Origin: Thelonectria olida
Lineage: Eukaryota > Ascomycota > Sordariomycetes > Hypocreales > Nectriaceae
NCBI GenBank assembly: GCA_020736575.1
Contig: JAGPYM010000004.1
Span: forward strand, 62,001-126,000
Direction of reading: 5' to 3'
Length of the DNA stretch: 64,000 nucleotides
The position numbers and the translations under genes are program-made. Numbering within the stretch: the first letter of the stretch is position 1; every line of letters starts with the position of its first letter. The notes beneath the pieces were generated by a model, which saw only the letters and a program-made list of their open reading frames with translations, was not told the DNA's origin and did not search any database. This document shows, one piece after another, positions 1 to 10,614 of this stretch.

Positions 1-1911
1 TGACGGAAAAGGCCCGATCACGATTCTATCGCCAACGGAGAGACGTCCGAAGCGCAGGTGGCCACTAACCACGATGCCCTGGTCAAATTGAGTCCCGTTC
101 CCAGCCAGAGTACCGTATGATGCTGGTAAATTGAAGGTCCCGTCAATGTGGAAGAGACATTTCGGTTGTTCTGGGTTCAAGGCCATGCCAACAAAATCGC
201 GAGCTGTTGGTGTAGGAGGCAGTGGCAAGTTTTCCAAAAGCGCATGCATTAACCCAATCCCTTTGCCATTGACAGCGCTGGTGAGAACAATTGGAACCAC
301 CTGGGTCATTGATCCGCTTCGGGATATGTCTTTCAAGAGCTCTTGCACCTTCTCGCGGTCTCGACTGGGTACTTCCTTGAGATCCACGTGCTGTGTCGGA
401 TCAGGTTGGAGAATCTTTGGCGTGCGACCAGCGTCCTTGATGGCGTTCAGGACTTTTGTCATTGTCTTCAACAAGATTTTCTTAGAAGCCAGATCCAACT
501 TTGTAATGACAATGGCCATTGGAACTCCTGTTTTGAGACATAAGTTCAGATGCGCCTTGGCGAGATCGATTCCCGCTGCAGTAACTCCCAACACATCTTG
601 TGCTGAAGACGTTGCACCGTAGCCGCCATGTGATGGGTCTGCCTCATCAGCAGCAATGCAGAGGATGAGCCAGTGAGGGTCCCAATTCATCAAACCACGA
701 AGAACTGTGCGTCGGAACCTAGGATGTCCTGCAGAGTCGCAGACGAAGACAAGGCGACCATCCTCGGAGTAGTTGTGGATATCCATCCACGATTCCGTGT
801 TTCCATGCGAGTAGTTCACGATGGCTCCGGCCTTGTATCCAATGAGCTCCTGAGTTATGGAGCTAGTCCTTCCAGAAATAACCTCGTGGCGATGCTTCAA
901 CAAGCAAAGACGGCTCACTCCGCGGCCGTTGTCTAGAGTTCCGTATGACAGCGTCCCTAGTAAGCTAGATTTACCAGTAGTCGTAGGGCCAGTGAAGGTA
1001 ACTCTCAGCTGAGGTGTCGTAGAGCTCCCGCGACTCGGAATAGCATTACTCTCGGCCGATGTGGATATTGGGTCACCGTCTGACACCCCGGAAAAGCCGG
1101 TCGCCTCAGAGTCGTCAATGAATCCAAGATTAGGCATTACTAGGGCTTCCGCCACCCATAACTTGCCAGTTCGCCTGATTTGGACCGGTCTTGTCACTGG
1201 ATTGTCGACTAGTTCGGCCGATTCAACCCATTCGCAGTCTCCGACTATAACCATGCGGAGAACTTCGACAGAGCAGCCCAAGCTCGCGGCCATGACCCTC
1301 AGAGTAGCGATACTCTCGTCCATTTCGTCCTTGGTAAGGCCGATGAGAGTCCCGTCATCTGATACGCCAATTTCGTACAGAGCTCCTCGTGACTCTTCAA
1401 GACCGGGGACGAGCTTGCTCAGCCTGACAGGGATAGTAAGGTCAACATTGTCATCCGGTAGCTTTGGGAGGGCCAATTCTTTCGAACTAGAGGCATGGTA
1501 CGGAGACGACTGCTGAAGCCTCCACAGAAGCTGGGTTGTCAAATGCTGCAGTCTTTCCTGGCGTGGCTGCGTTGAGGCAGCTGGGTTTGGAGTTGGAGGT
1601 TTGGAAAGACGACGATCCTGGGTCTTCGGAATCATTGACCCGGCTTTGGCCGTACTCATTGTCTTGAATACTCTCCGAGGCCGTAGGAGCAAGTGCAATT
1701 TGTATTCAGTTGGGCCAGTTTGAGGTTCTGCTTCCAATTTGGTGACGCCATATTCGGAGAGTAGGCCGGGCTGAACCTCCGCAGTCCCAGGAGTGGGAGG
1801 ACCTCGATGGTCCTCGCTGGTACTCTTGGCTTGAGCAACTGGGTCGTGAGGGGGGATCCATGGAGATGATACCCTTGGAGGGTCGGGGTCATAGGTAAAG
1901 ACGGAAGCCAT
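1..1911 (-). CDS. GTPBP1/GTPBP2-like translational GTPase (partial, 3' end beyond the left edge)
   Basis: One frame stays open from the ATG at 1911-1909 to base 1, so about 637 codons are visible and the C-terminus is missing. The protein has an N-terminal domain of about 300 residues with the EYKL...LRPRR segment typical of GTPBP1, then a GTPase domain: G1 GPTTTGKSS near residue 308, then DNGRG and SGRTSS (switch region of this family), G3 DSAGHPRF, G4 TKLD, and the beginning of the EF-Tu-like domain 2. GTPBP1/2 are EF-Tu/eEF1A-related cytosolic GTPases linked to ribosome rescue and mRNA turnover in animals; the fungal role is inferred. The G1 loop has Thr where the family usually has Asp-Ala (GNVDAGKS). 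No intron is needed in the visible part. It is divergent from SEC9. Confidence 0.85.
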   Translation of the reverse strand, partial: MASVFTYDPDPPRVSSPWIPPHDPVAQAKSTSEDHRGPPTPGTAEVQPGLLSEYGVTKLEAEPQTGPTEYKLHLLLRPRRVFKTMSTAKAGSMIPKTQDRRLSKPPTPNPAASTQPRQERLQHLTTQLLWRLQQSSPYHASSSKELALPKLPDDNVDLTIPVRLSKLVPGLEESRGALYEIGVSDDGTLIGLTKDEMDESIATLRVMAASLGCSVEVLRMVIVGDCEWVESAELVDNPVTRPVQIRRTGKLWVAEALVMPNLGFIDDSEATGFSGVSDGDPISTSAESNAIPSRGSSTTPQLRVTFTGPTTTGKSSLLGTLSYGTLDNGRGVSRLCLLKHRHEVISGRTSSITQELIGYKAGAIVNYSHGNTESWMDIHNYSEDGRLVFVCDSAGHPRFRRTVLRGLMNWDPHWLILCIAADEADPSHGGYGATSSAQDVLGVTAAGIDLAKAHLNLCLKTGVPMAIVITKLDLASKKILLKTMTKVLNAIKDAGRTPKILQPDPTQHVDLKEVPSRDREKVQELLKDISRSGSMTQVVPIVLTSAVNGKGIGLMHALLENLPLPPTPTARDFVGMALNPEQPKCLFHIDGTFNLPASYGTLAGNGTQFDQGIVVSGHLRFGRLSVGDRIVIGPFPS

Positions 1912-3858
1912 GATTAGGTTGTGGCGAGAGCGGATGAAGTAGAGTGCTTGGTCGCTGCGATACGTTGCGTGCTAGATGGAAACGATGGGACTCAAGATAT
2001 TGAGCATAAAGAAGCACGCTGCTGTAACGTCCGTATTGAGTCGATAGATATGTTGGCGAATAAAGAACGGGAATAGCGCATTGAGGATATCATCTTGGTG
2101 ACTCGATTGAGGGTAATGGGAAGAGTGGTGATGTAGCGTATATATCACACAAACAAATACACAGCCTAACAGCCAGCTCAGGAGAGAGAAGACATGGCGA
2201 CGGCAGGTAGCACAGAATTGACAATAAGACCTGATGGAAATCGATGTCGTGGATGCGGACAAGTCGTGCAGATATCTGCGGTTATTAAGTACGTAGGTAT
2301 AGAGTGTGCTGCAGTCGAACCTGGAAGCTAATCACAAGGCGAGTCAGGAGTGACGCATCGGCCAAACAGCCAATCAGGAAGAAGCCGGGCCAGTAGTGAT
2401 GGCCTCACTGGTCCGCGAGCGGCGGGTCATAGAAGGACGGGAGGGTGCTTCAGCGGGTCCTGCCCTGCTTCAGTGGGGGTTAGCAGGTGCTTCTAGTGGT
2501 CATGATTCATCCGTTGGCGTCTCCACTCCCTAAAGTCTCCGCCGCCTGAACTGTCCACTGTCCACATCACGGACGAGAAGGGACGGGAATCAGAACTTCA
2601 GTTGATGCCCTGCTCATCAGCTGGAACTTGGAAGGGCGACATTGACAAGAATGCATGGAGGCTGCAGCCGGGCTGACTGGCTGTACGAAGCAAGATCACA
2701 TGGTCTCAGGTAGCGAAACATAAATCTTGGGATATGAATCACACTCGGTCGCAGGATTGTCCAAACTTCATGCCCTCTGCTCTGACATCAGTTCAGCGAG
2801 TTTGTCCGAAGCCTTAATGTTAACTTTGCTAAATGAAAGACTTATATGCGAGATAGTTTGACGCTGATTCCGCACCCTGCCCTGTTTCCCTACTCTCGGT
2901 TACCGTGAACTGGATTACGGGTATTGGAGAAGCGAAATTTCTCAGCCGGGCATCCTCAGCTACGACTCAACTTCCTTCTTCCACAGCATAGCCATCCATA
3001 CCCGGTCGTTTGGACGCAGAGAAAGTCATCCACTCCCTTTCTAGGCTAGGCCAGGACGCAGAGCTGACGGGCTTGGCGGGTTTTCATCAGCTCGGCGCTG
3101 ACTGGGACAACACGTCGACGCCGCCACCGACTGACGAAGCGACGAGCTGAGCCACACACTTCGATTGCGAGTTGGTGCTGTATTCGTAGATGGTCCTGTC
3201 CATAGGTATCGCTGATACAAGCGCCACAGCCTTGACAGCCCCCTGAAAGAGCTGGAGCCGATTACTGGCATTATCAAATTCGCTTCAGACTCGAGGACGG
3301 GGATCCATTAGTTTGTTACCTTATGCATGTACGAAGGAATGGAGGGGTTGAAAAGGAGGGGCTCGGGGGCCTGCGGGGGCATGTCTCTTGGTGAGCTTCT
3401 AATAAAAGCTCACAGAAGCTCACCAATCCGAACACTTCATGATCCAGGCCATCGGGCGCTTGTTGGGCGTCTGTAGCCTGTGGCTCAGTTCAAACCAGAG
3501 TCCGCTGAAAAGTATCTCGCTAGGCAGCCTCTCGGATGAGCTGCTCGGTGCCCCAAGTCCCCTCGCTTTAGGCTCGATGCGCCTGACAGACGCCTGATTC
3601 AGAACCACAGGCCCCCATTCCCGAAACGATGCATGGGTGGTCACCGCCCGCAAGGGTCCGCCGCTCCAAACCTAGTTCCCCCTCCACCGTCCATCATCCA
3701 CCGGCTCATAAGACGCTCCGTCCTGCCACCGACACAATCTTCACACCTCCTTATTCCCTCTCCTAACCGACCGCATACGCTGTTCCAATTCTCGACTTCC
3801 CTCCTGCACACGAACTCTAAATACTCACCGGCCGATAATCCAAATCTCCTGCGCTGCA
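1912..3858. other. Intergenic region between GTPBP1-like gene and SEC9
   Basis: This is a shared divergent upstream region of about 1.9 kb. The short open frames in it have no recognisable protein. The last 180 bases before SEC9 (about 3670-3858) are pyrimidine-rich, as is common in fungal leaders. An ATG at 3633 opens an out-of-frame reading frame that overlaps the SEC9 start; whether it lies in the mRNA is unknown. Confidence 0.6.
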
Positions 3859-5231
3859 ATGAAGAAGTTCGGCTTTGGAAAGAAGAGCGACGATGGCGAC
3901 GATTCCAATCGCAACGCCCTCTTCGGCAGTCGCAAGAAATCCTCACAGGGCCCCTCCGACAACCCCTATGCCAAGCAAGGTGGAAGTGACCCCTACGCCG
4001 ACAATGCAAAGTACGCCAACATGAGCCCCTACCAACAAGCTCGATCTGGGCTCAATGGCCCTCCTGGCGGGGGTCCTGGCGGTGGTCCTGGCGGTCCTGG
4101 AGGCCGTGGAGGCCCCCCTCCTCAGCAATCCAGCCCATACGGCGCTCCCCCTCCTGCTGGAGGTCACAACTCCCAGCCTCCAAGCGGATACGGTGCAGAC
4201 AGATACGGATCGGGTGGTGGTTATGGTGGCAACCGGTATGACAATGCCGGCAACCAAAATCGATACAACAGCCCAGCCGCCGGGTCTAGAGGCCCTGGTG
4301 GCTATGGCGGTTTCGGTCCTGCCAGCAATGAACCCGATGACAACCGAGACGCCCTCTTCGCCGGTGCCTCAGAGAGACAAGCCCAAAAACAGCAATCCAC
4401 GGCTTCTGGTGGTGCCTACGGACAACAATCTGGCGCAGCTGGTGGTTCCTACGGTGGTTACGGCGAATCACGGGAGTTGACGGCCGAGGAGCAAGAGGAA
4501 GCCGATTACCAAACCATTCTCGCAGAGAAGAGACAGCTTCAGCAAGAGAGCGCTTCTTCCGTGTCTCGTTCGGTCCAAATGGCCAGACAGGCCAATGAAG
4601 TGGGACGTGCTACTCTCGCCCGATTGGGTGCTCAAGGAGAACGGCTCAACAACACCGAGAAGCATCTCGACGTCGCCGCCAACCAGAACAAGATTGCCCA
4701 GGACCGAGCCTCCGAGCTCAAGACTCTCAACGGAAGCATGTTTGCCGTTCACGTCAGCAACCCATTTACTGCCAAGCAGCGCCAGCTCAAGGCCGATGAA
4801 GACGTCATGAACCGTCACCGATCCGAGAGAGATGCACGAGAGACGACCCGTCGCGAGGGCTTTGCCGCCAACCAGCGCATGGAGTCTACCTTCAAGGATA
4901 TCGATCGCGGCGCCATGCAGAGACCACAGGCTCGCAAGAAGGACTATGGCAAATACAACCTTGATGACGAAGAGGGTGCCGATGAGCTCGAGGACCAGAT
5001 CGACGATGGTATCACAGAGCTGGAAGGCCAAGTTTCTATGATGAACATGGTCGGCCGAGCCATTGGCAAGGAAGTGGACGCACAGAACAAACAGATCGAC
5101 CGGATTATGAATAAGGCAAGTTTCACCATTCTTTATTCCGCATTTTGGAACGAGACTAACTCTCTGAGTAGAGCGATGCTGTTGATGACGCGACTAGAAT
5201 GAACAGAGAACGACTGGCTCGTATCAGGTAA
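3859..5231 (+). CDS. SEC9: Sec9, SNAP-25-family plasma-membrane t-SNARE (Qbc)
   Basis: Coding exons are 3859-5115 and 5172-5231 (438 aa). Residues 1-200 form a Gly/Pro/Tyr/Asn-rich head with repeated NPY/DPY and GGGP stretches. Two SNARE helices follow. The first (about 215-290) has its zero-layer Gln at 259 (GAQGERL) and is followed by an NPF tripeptide at 301-303; the second (about 385-435) has its zero-layer Gln at 409 (DAQNKQIDRIM). Sec9 pairs with Sso and Snc to fuse exocytic vesicles at the plasma membrane and hyphal tip. The intron starts GCAAGT after AAG and ends TAG, a GC-AG intron. Splicing gives the C-terminus SDAVDDATRMNRERLARIR, as expected for a SNARE end. Without splicing the frame runs 29 residues to a stop at 5202 and breaks the helix. 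Confidence 0.93.
5116..5171 (+). other. GC-AG spliceosomal intron in SEC9
   Basis: This is a 56 bp intron with donor AAG|GCAAGT and acceptor GAGTAG|AGC. No GT donor nearby restores the conserved C-terminal SNARE sequence, and AG|GCAAGT is the classic donor context of the minor GC-AG class. Confidence 0.75.
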
Positions 5232-5982
5232 AGGATTGTCAATGATAGAACTACCTGCACTCCGGGTTGATGGAGCTGCAGCGCAAGTGAAGTCATGAGC
5301 ATGTCAGGTTTGGAGATCAGGTCAACTGCTCTCCACACGCATCACCTTCCTACCAACGTGCGTCTATCAACAAAACGCTTGCAGGGGAATGAAGTAGGTG
5401 TCATGAAGGGCACCGTGGAGGGGATCGAGGGGCCTCTCATATTGACGGCGCCGTTGGAGGTCAACAACAGATCCGCTTGGACCGTTCAGAGTGGTAGTCT
5501 GAGCTCCTGTGTTGGCCCGAAGTCGAGGGGTTGCATTCTTGCGAATGCACACATGGATATGGCCTTTGTACGCTGTCTGGTGATAGCACCGAATATTGTC
5601 GACACGCGCTATTACTAGCTGGCCGAGAAAATGATTCTTATGTATCTTTTGAGGCGTAACGATGGAATGCCATAATGAGAATGTTTGGGCTTGAATACGA
5701 TAACTTGATGTTGCCACTTTTCCAACCAAACCGAATCTGCAGAACATGATCAAAGTGACATATAATAACCTCGAGTGTTCTACATTCATTCTAACGATAT
5801 CAATATGCGCAGTTTATCCCAACGATGTGAATCTCGCTGTTACGATCCCTGGTCCAGTCCGTTCGTCCTACAGTGCATGAGGAACATGCACTGTATGAGA
5901 ATCTCACCAACCCAAATAAATTTTCCCAGCAGCAAGTACCTTACACCGAGAGCCTCATACCAGCACCACAAACTCATTCAAC
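5232..5982. other. Intergenic region SEC9-DHR2
   Basis: This 751 bp spacer holds the SEC9 3' region and the promoter of the following same-strand gene. A 140-codon minus-strand open frame (5367-5789) has no recognisable domain and is not called as a gene. Confidence 0.55.
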
Positions 5983-8316
5983 ATGGCGACCGAGAAAAAC
6001 ACGGCGCGTCCGGCCAAGAGGCGGAAGACAAAGACAGACCCAAATGCATTGTCTATCGGGGGCAAGGCGATTTCTCTGGAGGGATACCTCACCGCGCCTG
6101 CTTCAAAGGCCACAAAGAAAGTCGACACTCCAACACCAACCACCACACCCCCAATAGTTGAGGCTGAAGAAACTATCGACAACGCCAAAGAAAACAAAGG
6201 GACTTCATTTTCTCGGCCGAGGAAGTCGTTTCGGGACACGGACTCTGGCAAGTACCGGAATCGCGAAGATCGTGGTCTGCTCAAGACACGCAAGGAGCTC
6301 CCCATCTGGGGGTATCGCGAGGCCATCCAAAAGGCCATGCGCAAGTCGGACAGCGATGTTCTCGTCCTAGTCGGTGAAACTGGTTCGGGTAAAAGTACAC
6401 AGGTTCCTCAATTTCTGTACCAAGAATCCTGGTGTAGACGACATAGAGTCAAGATTTCCGGATCCGATGATGAAGTCTCCGTCGGCGGCATGATTGCCAT
6501 CACGCAGCCTCGACGAGTCGCTGCCACGACCCTGGCGCATCGAGTAGCCCAAGAAGCTGGCACTCCTCTGGGAAAGGGCAGGGCTGATGGCGCCGTCGGT
6601 TACTCCGTTCGATTCGATCATGTCGTTCCCAAAGGAGCCAGGATAAAGTTCTTGACAGAAGGGATGCTGCTCCAAGAGTTACTACGAGACCCCAACCTGC
6701 GGTACTACAGTGCTATAGTTGTCGACGAAATCCACGAGCGCAGCTTGGACGTTGATCTCCTCGTCGGTTTCTTGAAGCAAATTCTGGCGAGTGATCTTTC
6801 AGGACGGGGCGGCATTCCGCTCAAGGTAATCATCATGAGTGCAACGGCAGATGTAGATGTCATTCAAGACTTCTTCAAGGACGTTCGACCAGAGTCTAAG
6901 GACCCTTACCCCATTCAGCTCCTCCGAATCAAGGGACGACAGTTCCCCGTCGAGTTGACCCATGAACCAAAACCCGTGGCCGATCTTCAGGATGCACTGC
7001 TCAAGACCATCTTCAAGATCCATCTTCAGGAGCAGCTCCCAGGAGACATTCTCGCCTTCTTGACTGGCCAGGACGAGATTGAGTCTGCCCAGAAATTAAT
7101 CGAAGAGTACGCCGAGACTCTGGCGTCCAACGTTCCCAAAGTCAAAGTCTTCCCACTGTACGGCCAGCTGTCGATGGAGGCACAAAGGGAGGCTTTCTTG
7201 CCCGTCAAGGCTAATTTCACGCGGAAGATTGTTCTAGCTACGAACATTGCCGAGACTTCAGTCACAGTTCCAGGAGTAAGATATGTGGTGGACTGTGGAA
7301 AGGCCAAGGTGAAACAGTATCGAGCACGGCTTGGTATGGAGTCACTTCTTGCCAAACCAATTTCGAAATCATCAGCAGTCCAAAGGACCGGTCGAGCTGG
7401 TCGTGAAGCGGCGGGCAAGTGCTTTCGGCTGTACACAGAAGAAGCCTTCAAAGGCCTTCAAGAAGCAGATCTTCCCGAGATTCTTCGAAATGACGTGCTG
7501 GGGGCGGTGTTGACCATGAAGGCTCGCGGGATCCAGGACGTCCTTGCCTTCCCTCTGATGGACGCCCCAGAGGCTGAGGCGATTGAAAAAGCCTTAGTTC
7601 ACTTGCACTTCCTAGGCGCCCTGAACGATGATGGATCTATCACGACTGTGGGGGAAAAGATGGCACGATTTCCCGTCCCAGCTCCCTTCGCTGCCGTGCT
7701 CCTGGCCGCTGCTCAACCCGAATTCGACTGCATAACCGAGGCTATTGACATCATCTCATGCATCACTTCAGGAGAGGACATCTTCCTCTCGGTCCAGTCC
7801 GAGGAGGCGCAGGAAGAAGTCGAAGTGGCTAGGAAGGAGCTCCAACGGCGCGAGGGAGACATTATCACATATCTGACCACGATGCACCTTTACACGGCCG
7901 AGAATGCCGATAGAGTGCAGTGGTGCAGACAGCGCAAAATCAACATGCGGAACATGAGGCAGGCCCTGAACATCCGCAGACAACTTCGCGGCATGTGTCT
8001 TAAAGAGAAGCTGTTGGACGAAGCACCTTCCCCCGATCCTCAGCCGTTTGTGCCCATCTCGCCAGAGAGAGCCGAACAGGTGCTCAAATGTTTCCTCCGC
8101 GGATTCGCACTCAAGACTGCCATGCTAGCACCGGATGCCAGCTTCGTCACAGTCCAAGGCAAGCACGTGGTGGCAATCCACCCTGCGAGCGTCTTGCACG
8201 GACAGAAGAAGGAAGCCATCATGTTCTTGGAGCACGTGTATACAAATAAGAACTATGCGAAGAAGGTCAGCGCGATTCAAGCAACCTGGATTGCAGAGGC
8301 TTTGGAGGGCCGGTGA
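5983..8316 (+). CDS. DHR2: DEAH-box RNA helicase, Dhr2-like (ribosome biogenesis)
   Basis: This is an intronless 777-codon frame. Helicase motifs occur in order: motif I GETGSGKST (131-139), Ia TQPRR, motif II DEIH (248-251), motif III SAT (about 286-288), motif V TNIAETS, motif VI QRTGRAGR (467-474), then the winged-helix/ratchet and OB-fold domain of DEAH/RHA helicases. The Lys/Arg-rich N-terminus (AKRRKTKTD) looks like a nuclear or nucleolar signal. Overall size and the short N-terminus fit yeast Dhr2 (735 aa), which acts in 18S rRNA maturation, better than the longer Prp2/Prp16/Prp22/Prp43 splicing helicases. Assignment to Dhr2 rather than another small DEAH protein (DHX33/DHX35-like) is by motif layout only. 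It converges on SDHAF3 with 86 bases between stops. Confidence 0.85.
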   Translation: MATEKNTARPAKRRKTKTDPNALSIGGKAISLEGYLTAPASKATKKVDTPTPTTTPPIVEAEETIDNAKENKGTSFSRPRKSFRDTDSGKYRNREDRGLLKTRKELPIWGYREAIQKAMRKSDSDVLVLVGETGSGKSTQVPQFLYQESWCRRHRVKISGSDDEVSVGGMIAITQPRRVAATTLAHRVAQEAGTPLGKGRADGAVGYSVRFDHVVPKGARIKFLTEGMLLQELLRDPNLRYYSAIVVDEIHERSLDVDLLVGFLKQILASDLSGRGGIPLKVIIMSATADVDVIQDFFKDVRPESKDPYPIQLLRIKGRQFPVELTHEPKPVADLQDALLKTIFKIHLQEQLPGDILAFLTGQDEIESAQKLIEEYAETLASNVPKVKVFPLYGQLSMEAQREAFLPVKANFTRKIVLATNIAETSVTVPGVRYVVDCGKAKVKQYRARLGMESLLAKPISKSSAVQRTGRAGREAAGKCFRLYTEEAFKGLQEADLPEILRNDVLGAVLTMKARGIQDVLAFPLMDAPEAEAIEKALVHLHFLGALNDDGSITTVGEKMARFPVPAPFAAVLLAAAQPEFDCITEAIDIISCITSGEDIFLSVQSEEAQEEVEVARKELQRREGDIITYLTTMHLYTAENADRVQWCRQRKINMRNMRQALNIRRQLRGMCLKEKLLDEAPSPDPQPFVPISPERAEQVLKCFLRGFALKTAMLAPDASFVTVQGKHVVAIHPASVLHGQKKEAIMFLEHVYTNKNYAKKVSAIQATWIAEALEGR

Positions 8317-8402
8317 TTTGTTACGGGACGGAAGTTTTCAGATAGATCTAGATGTACATTGACTCTATAATTATACACATGATGATACATTATTGCACCT
8401 AT

Positions 8403-8924
8403 TTATGATTCGGACTCTCCGCTGTCTTGGCCTCTCTTTTGAATTGCCTGCATCAGCTCGTACAATTGGGCCAATTGCTCATCTATCGTCTTTGTTAGAC
8501 TCCAAGACGGTGTGTTTGAAAGCCTTACTTACCGCTCATCTTTGACAGTTTGCCCTCATCGAGTTTCTCACCAACCCATGCATCGCCCTCAATCTTCTGA
8601 GCATACAGTTGCCACTCTGTCAAAAATCCAATCTGGAACCTCCCACGTTAGCCCAAGAGTTCACGCATTCATTCATCTGCTGGAGGGCAAACACCAGCGC
8701 GGGTAGAAACGCACCATGTGGGCGGGATTATCGACATTCTTGTGAGCCCGGAACTCAGCCTTGATGTACTCATCGCCCAAGAGCCTCATCTCGGCCGGGA
8801 GGTGCTTGCGGTGTGCGCGGAGAAGACGGCGGTAGAGGTGCATGGGCGGCAAGAGAGCGACTTGGTTCGGCCTGAGACCGCCGCGAGTGGCTGCGACGGC
8901 CATCCTGAAAACAGTCGGCTGCAT
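8403..8924 (-). CDS. SDHAF3: Acn9/SDHAF3, LYR-motif succinate dehydrogenase assembly factor
   Basis: The minus-strand coding exons are 8924-8715, 8632-8533 and 8482-8403 (129 aa), with introns of 82 and 50 bp; both junctions keep phase. The protein has a short basic presequence-like N-terminus (MQPTVFRMAVAATRGGLRP), then LLPPMHLYRRLLRAHRKHLP with the LYR tripeptide, then GDEYIKAEFRAHKNV and, across intron 1, NPAHM|IGFLTEWQLYAQ, diagnostic of Acn9/SDHAF3. These mitochondrial matrix proteins help mature the iron-sulphur subunit of complex II. The open frame extends upstream to a GTG, but family alignment favours the ATG at 8924. It is divergent from HPM1. Confidence 0.92.
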
Positions 8925-9236
8925 TCTAGACAAGTCGAATCGAATAGACGGACAATTCAGCAGTGGCGCATTCGGATTGAAGACACTCGCCGCCTGTTGC
9001 GCTGGGTATTGTCCAAGAACCAAGTTTTGTGATGACGAATAGAGACGTTTCGATTTCGAACCGGACGAGTCGCTCACATGAAGTCTGCAGAGCACAGTGT
9101 CCGAGAAGGGAAATGGCCAAGATTCCGGCCCCACAACACAGTGCACAAACACTCTCACAACTTTTTATCCCAAATAGATATATGACTTTCGCATCGTGTA
9201 GAAGAAACAACCACATTCATTAAACAAGTCGCAGCC
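8925..9236. promoter_or_regulatory. Divergent promoter SDHAF3 / HPM1
   Basis: These 312 bases separate two start codons pointing away from each other, so both promoters and leaders must share this compact region. I recognise no specific element. Confidence 0.5.
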
Positions 9237-10377
9237 ATGTCGTTCTCATTCGGCTTTGCCGGCGACGACATCTCCGATGGCGAACAACAAAAGCCTCTCC
9301 ATACCAAGCCCGCCGCGTCCTCTGCTCCAGCCGCCGCCGCGAGCGCATTCCCCGTCGCTGGAAAACCTCAACTCCCGCCCACGCTGCACGACATCTCCAG
9401 TCTTCTTGCGCAGCTACCCTCCAAGATCGCCTACGGTCTTCTGGGCGTGACGCTGAACGATGCATCACAGATCCAGATCCCCCGTCGGGAACTCTGGGAT
9501 GTGCGCGTGCAGCTCATGGCCGAGGAGGAGGAAGTCAGTGGCCAGGCGGCCGAGGGCTTGGGCAAGCATGATGTCAAGACCGGCGTATATGAGGGCGGCT
9601 TCAAGAGCTGGGAGAGCAGCGTTGACCTCGTCAAGGTCCTGGCTGATAAAAAGTCGATTGAGACTTTGACGCAGACACCTATGAGGGTTGTCGAGGTATG
9701 TGGATGAGCGTGAACACCCCATAGTCTAAGTCGTCATGGCTCACACGACATGATAGCTTGGATGCGGAACTGCGCTGCCCTCCGTGGCTCTGTTCCAGTG
9801 GGCAACATCATTACCATCGGAAAGACGCCACCTCAGTCTCGTCCTAGCGGATTACAACCCAACCGTCCTCCAGCTCGTCACTCTCCCCAACTTTCTCCTC
9901 TCATGGGCTCTCAACAACCGTCAGCACCCAGCCCTCCAAGACGCCTTCTCCATCGAGGGCGAAGTCGAGCTAGGCCTTGACGTAATCGCAGCCTTCCAAC
10001 AGTTCCTCCACGATTCCAACATCAGCCTCTCCTTCGTCTCTGGTGGCTGGTCCCAAGAGCTCGTCGACCTGCTGTACACTCTTCCCACCAGCCAACCTAC
10101 CAGCACGCTCCTACTCGGCGCAGAGACTATCTACTCACCGTTCGCTCTGCAAGCATTCACCGAGACTACTTTCACCATTCTTGAGCGAGAACGGAGCACC
10201 CCAGGCAGCGAAGCCGGAGCCTTGATCGCAGCGAAGAGGCTTTACTTTGGCGTTGGAGGGTCGTTGGATGACTTCATTGACAAGGCTCGCGGCAAGGGTG
10301 CAATCGTCGATACGGTGGCCGAGGAAACTGAAGGAGTAAGACGGGGCGTGGTTCAGTGTATTCTTGGACCGACATAG
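9237..10377 (+). CDS. HPM1: Protein-histidine N-methyltransferase, HPM1/METTL18-like
   Basis: Coding exons are 9237-9695 and 9757-10377 (359 aa; yeast Hpm1 is 377 aa). The 61 bp intron is GTATGT...GATAG and splits the SAM-binding motif I: exon 1 ends VVE and exon 2 starts LGCGTALPS, giving ELGCG. Downstream LADYNPTVLQLVTLPN is motif II of class I methyltransferases of this group, and LGAETIYSP is the post-motif. Hpm1 methylates a histidine of ribosomal protein Rpl3 (METTL18 does the same in animals), tuning ribosome assembly and elongation. The Ala/Pro-rich N-terminal 50 residues are variable. It converges on the ING gene (237 bases between stops). Confidence 0.88.
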
Positions 10378-10614
10378 ACAGGAAACACAACAAATTCAAC
10401 TTGGTTAAATCATGGCAAAGGGACAGGTTCCGTAATCATCATGATTGTTCCAAAACTCAACAGGGGGTATATTTTGCCTTTCCTAACGCCAAACCTCACT
10501 CACATGCAAGTCATAGCTTCAATACAGTGGATAAAAAGACTTCAGGCCAGATAGTCACACATATGGTCCTACCCAAGTCCTTGTCTCCACATCCTAGGAG
10601 CCTCCCATCCAGAG

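Noticed and set aside
3633..3989. 118-codon plus-strand frame overlapping the SEC9 start
   Set aside because: Out of frame with SEC9, Pro/Ser-rich translation of a pyrimidine-rich leader. It could be a uORF only if transcription starts upstream of 3633, which cannot be judged here.
9048..9075. tRNA B-box-like GGTTCGAAATC on the minus strand
   Set aside because: No A box, no acceptor stem and no cloverleaf around it; it lies in the SDHAF3/HPM1 promoter. Similar TCGAA hits near 2305 and 29750 fail the same test.
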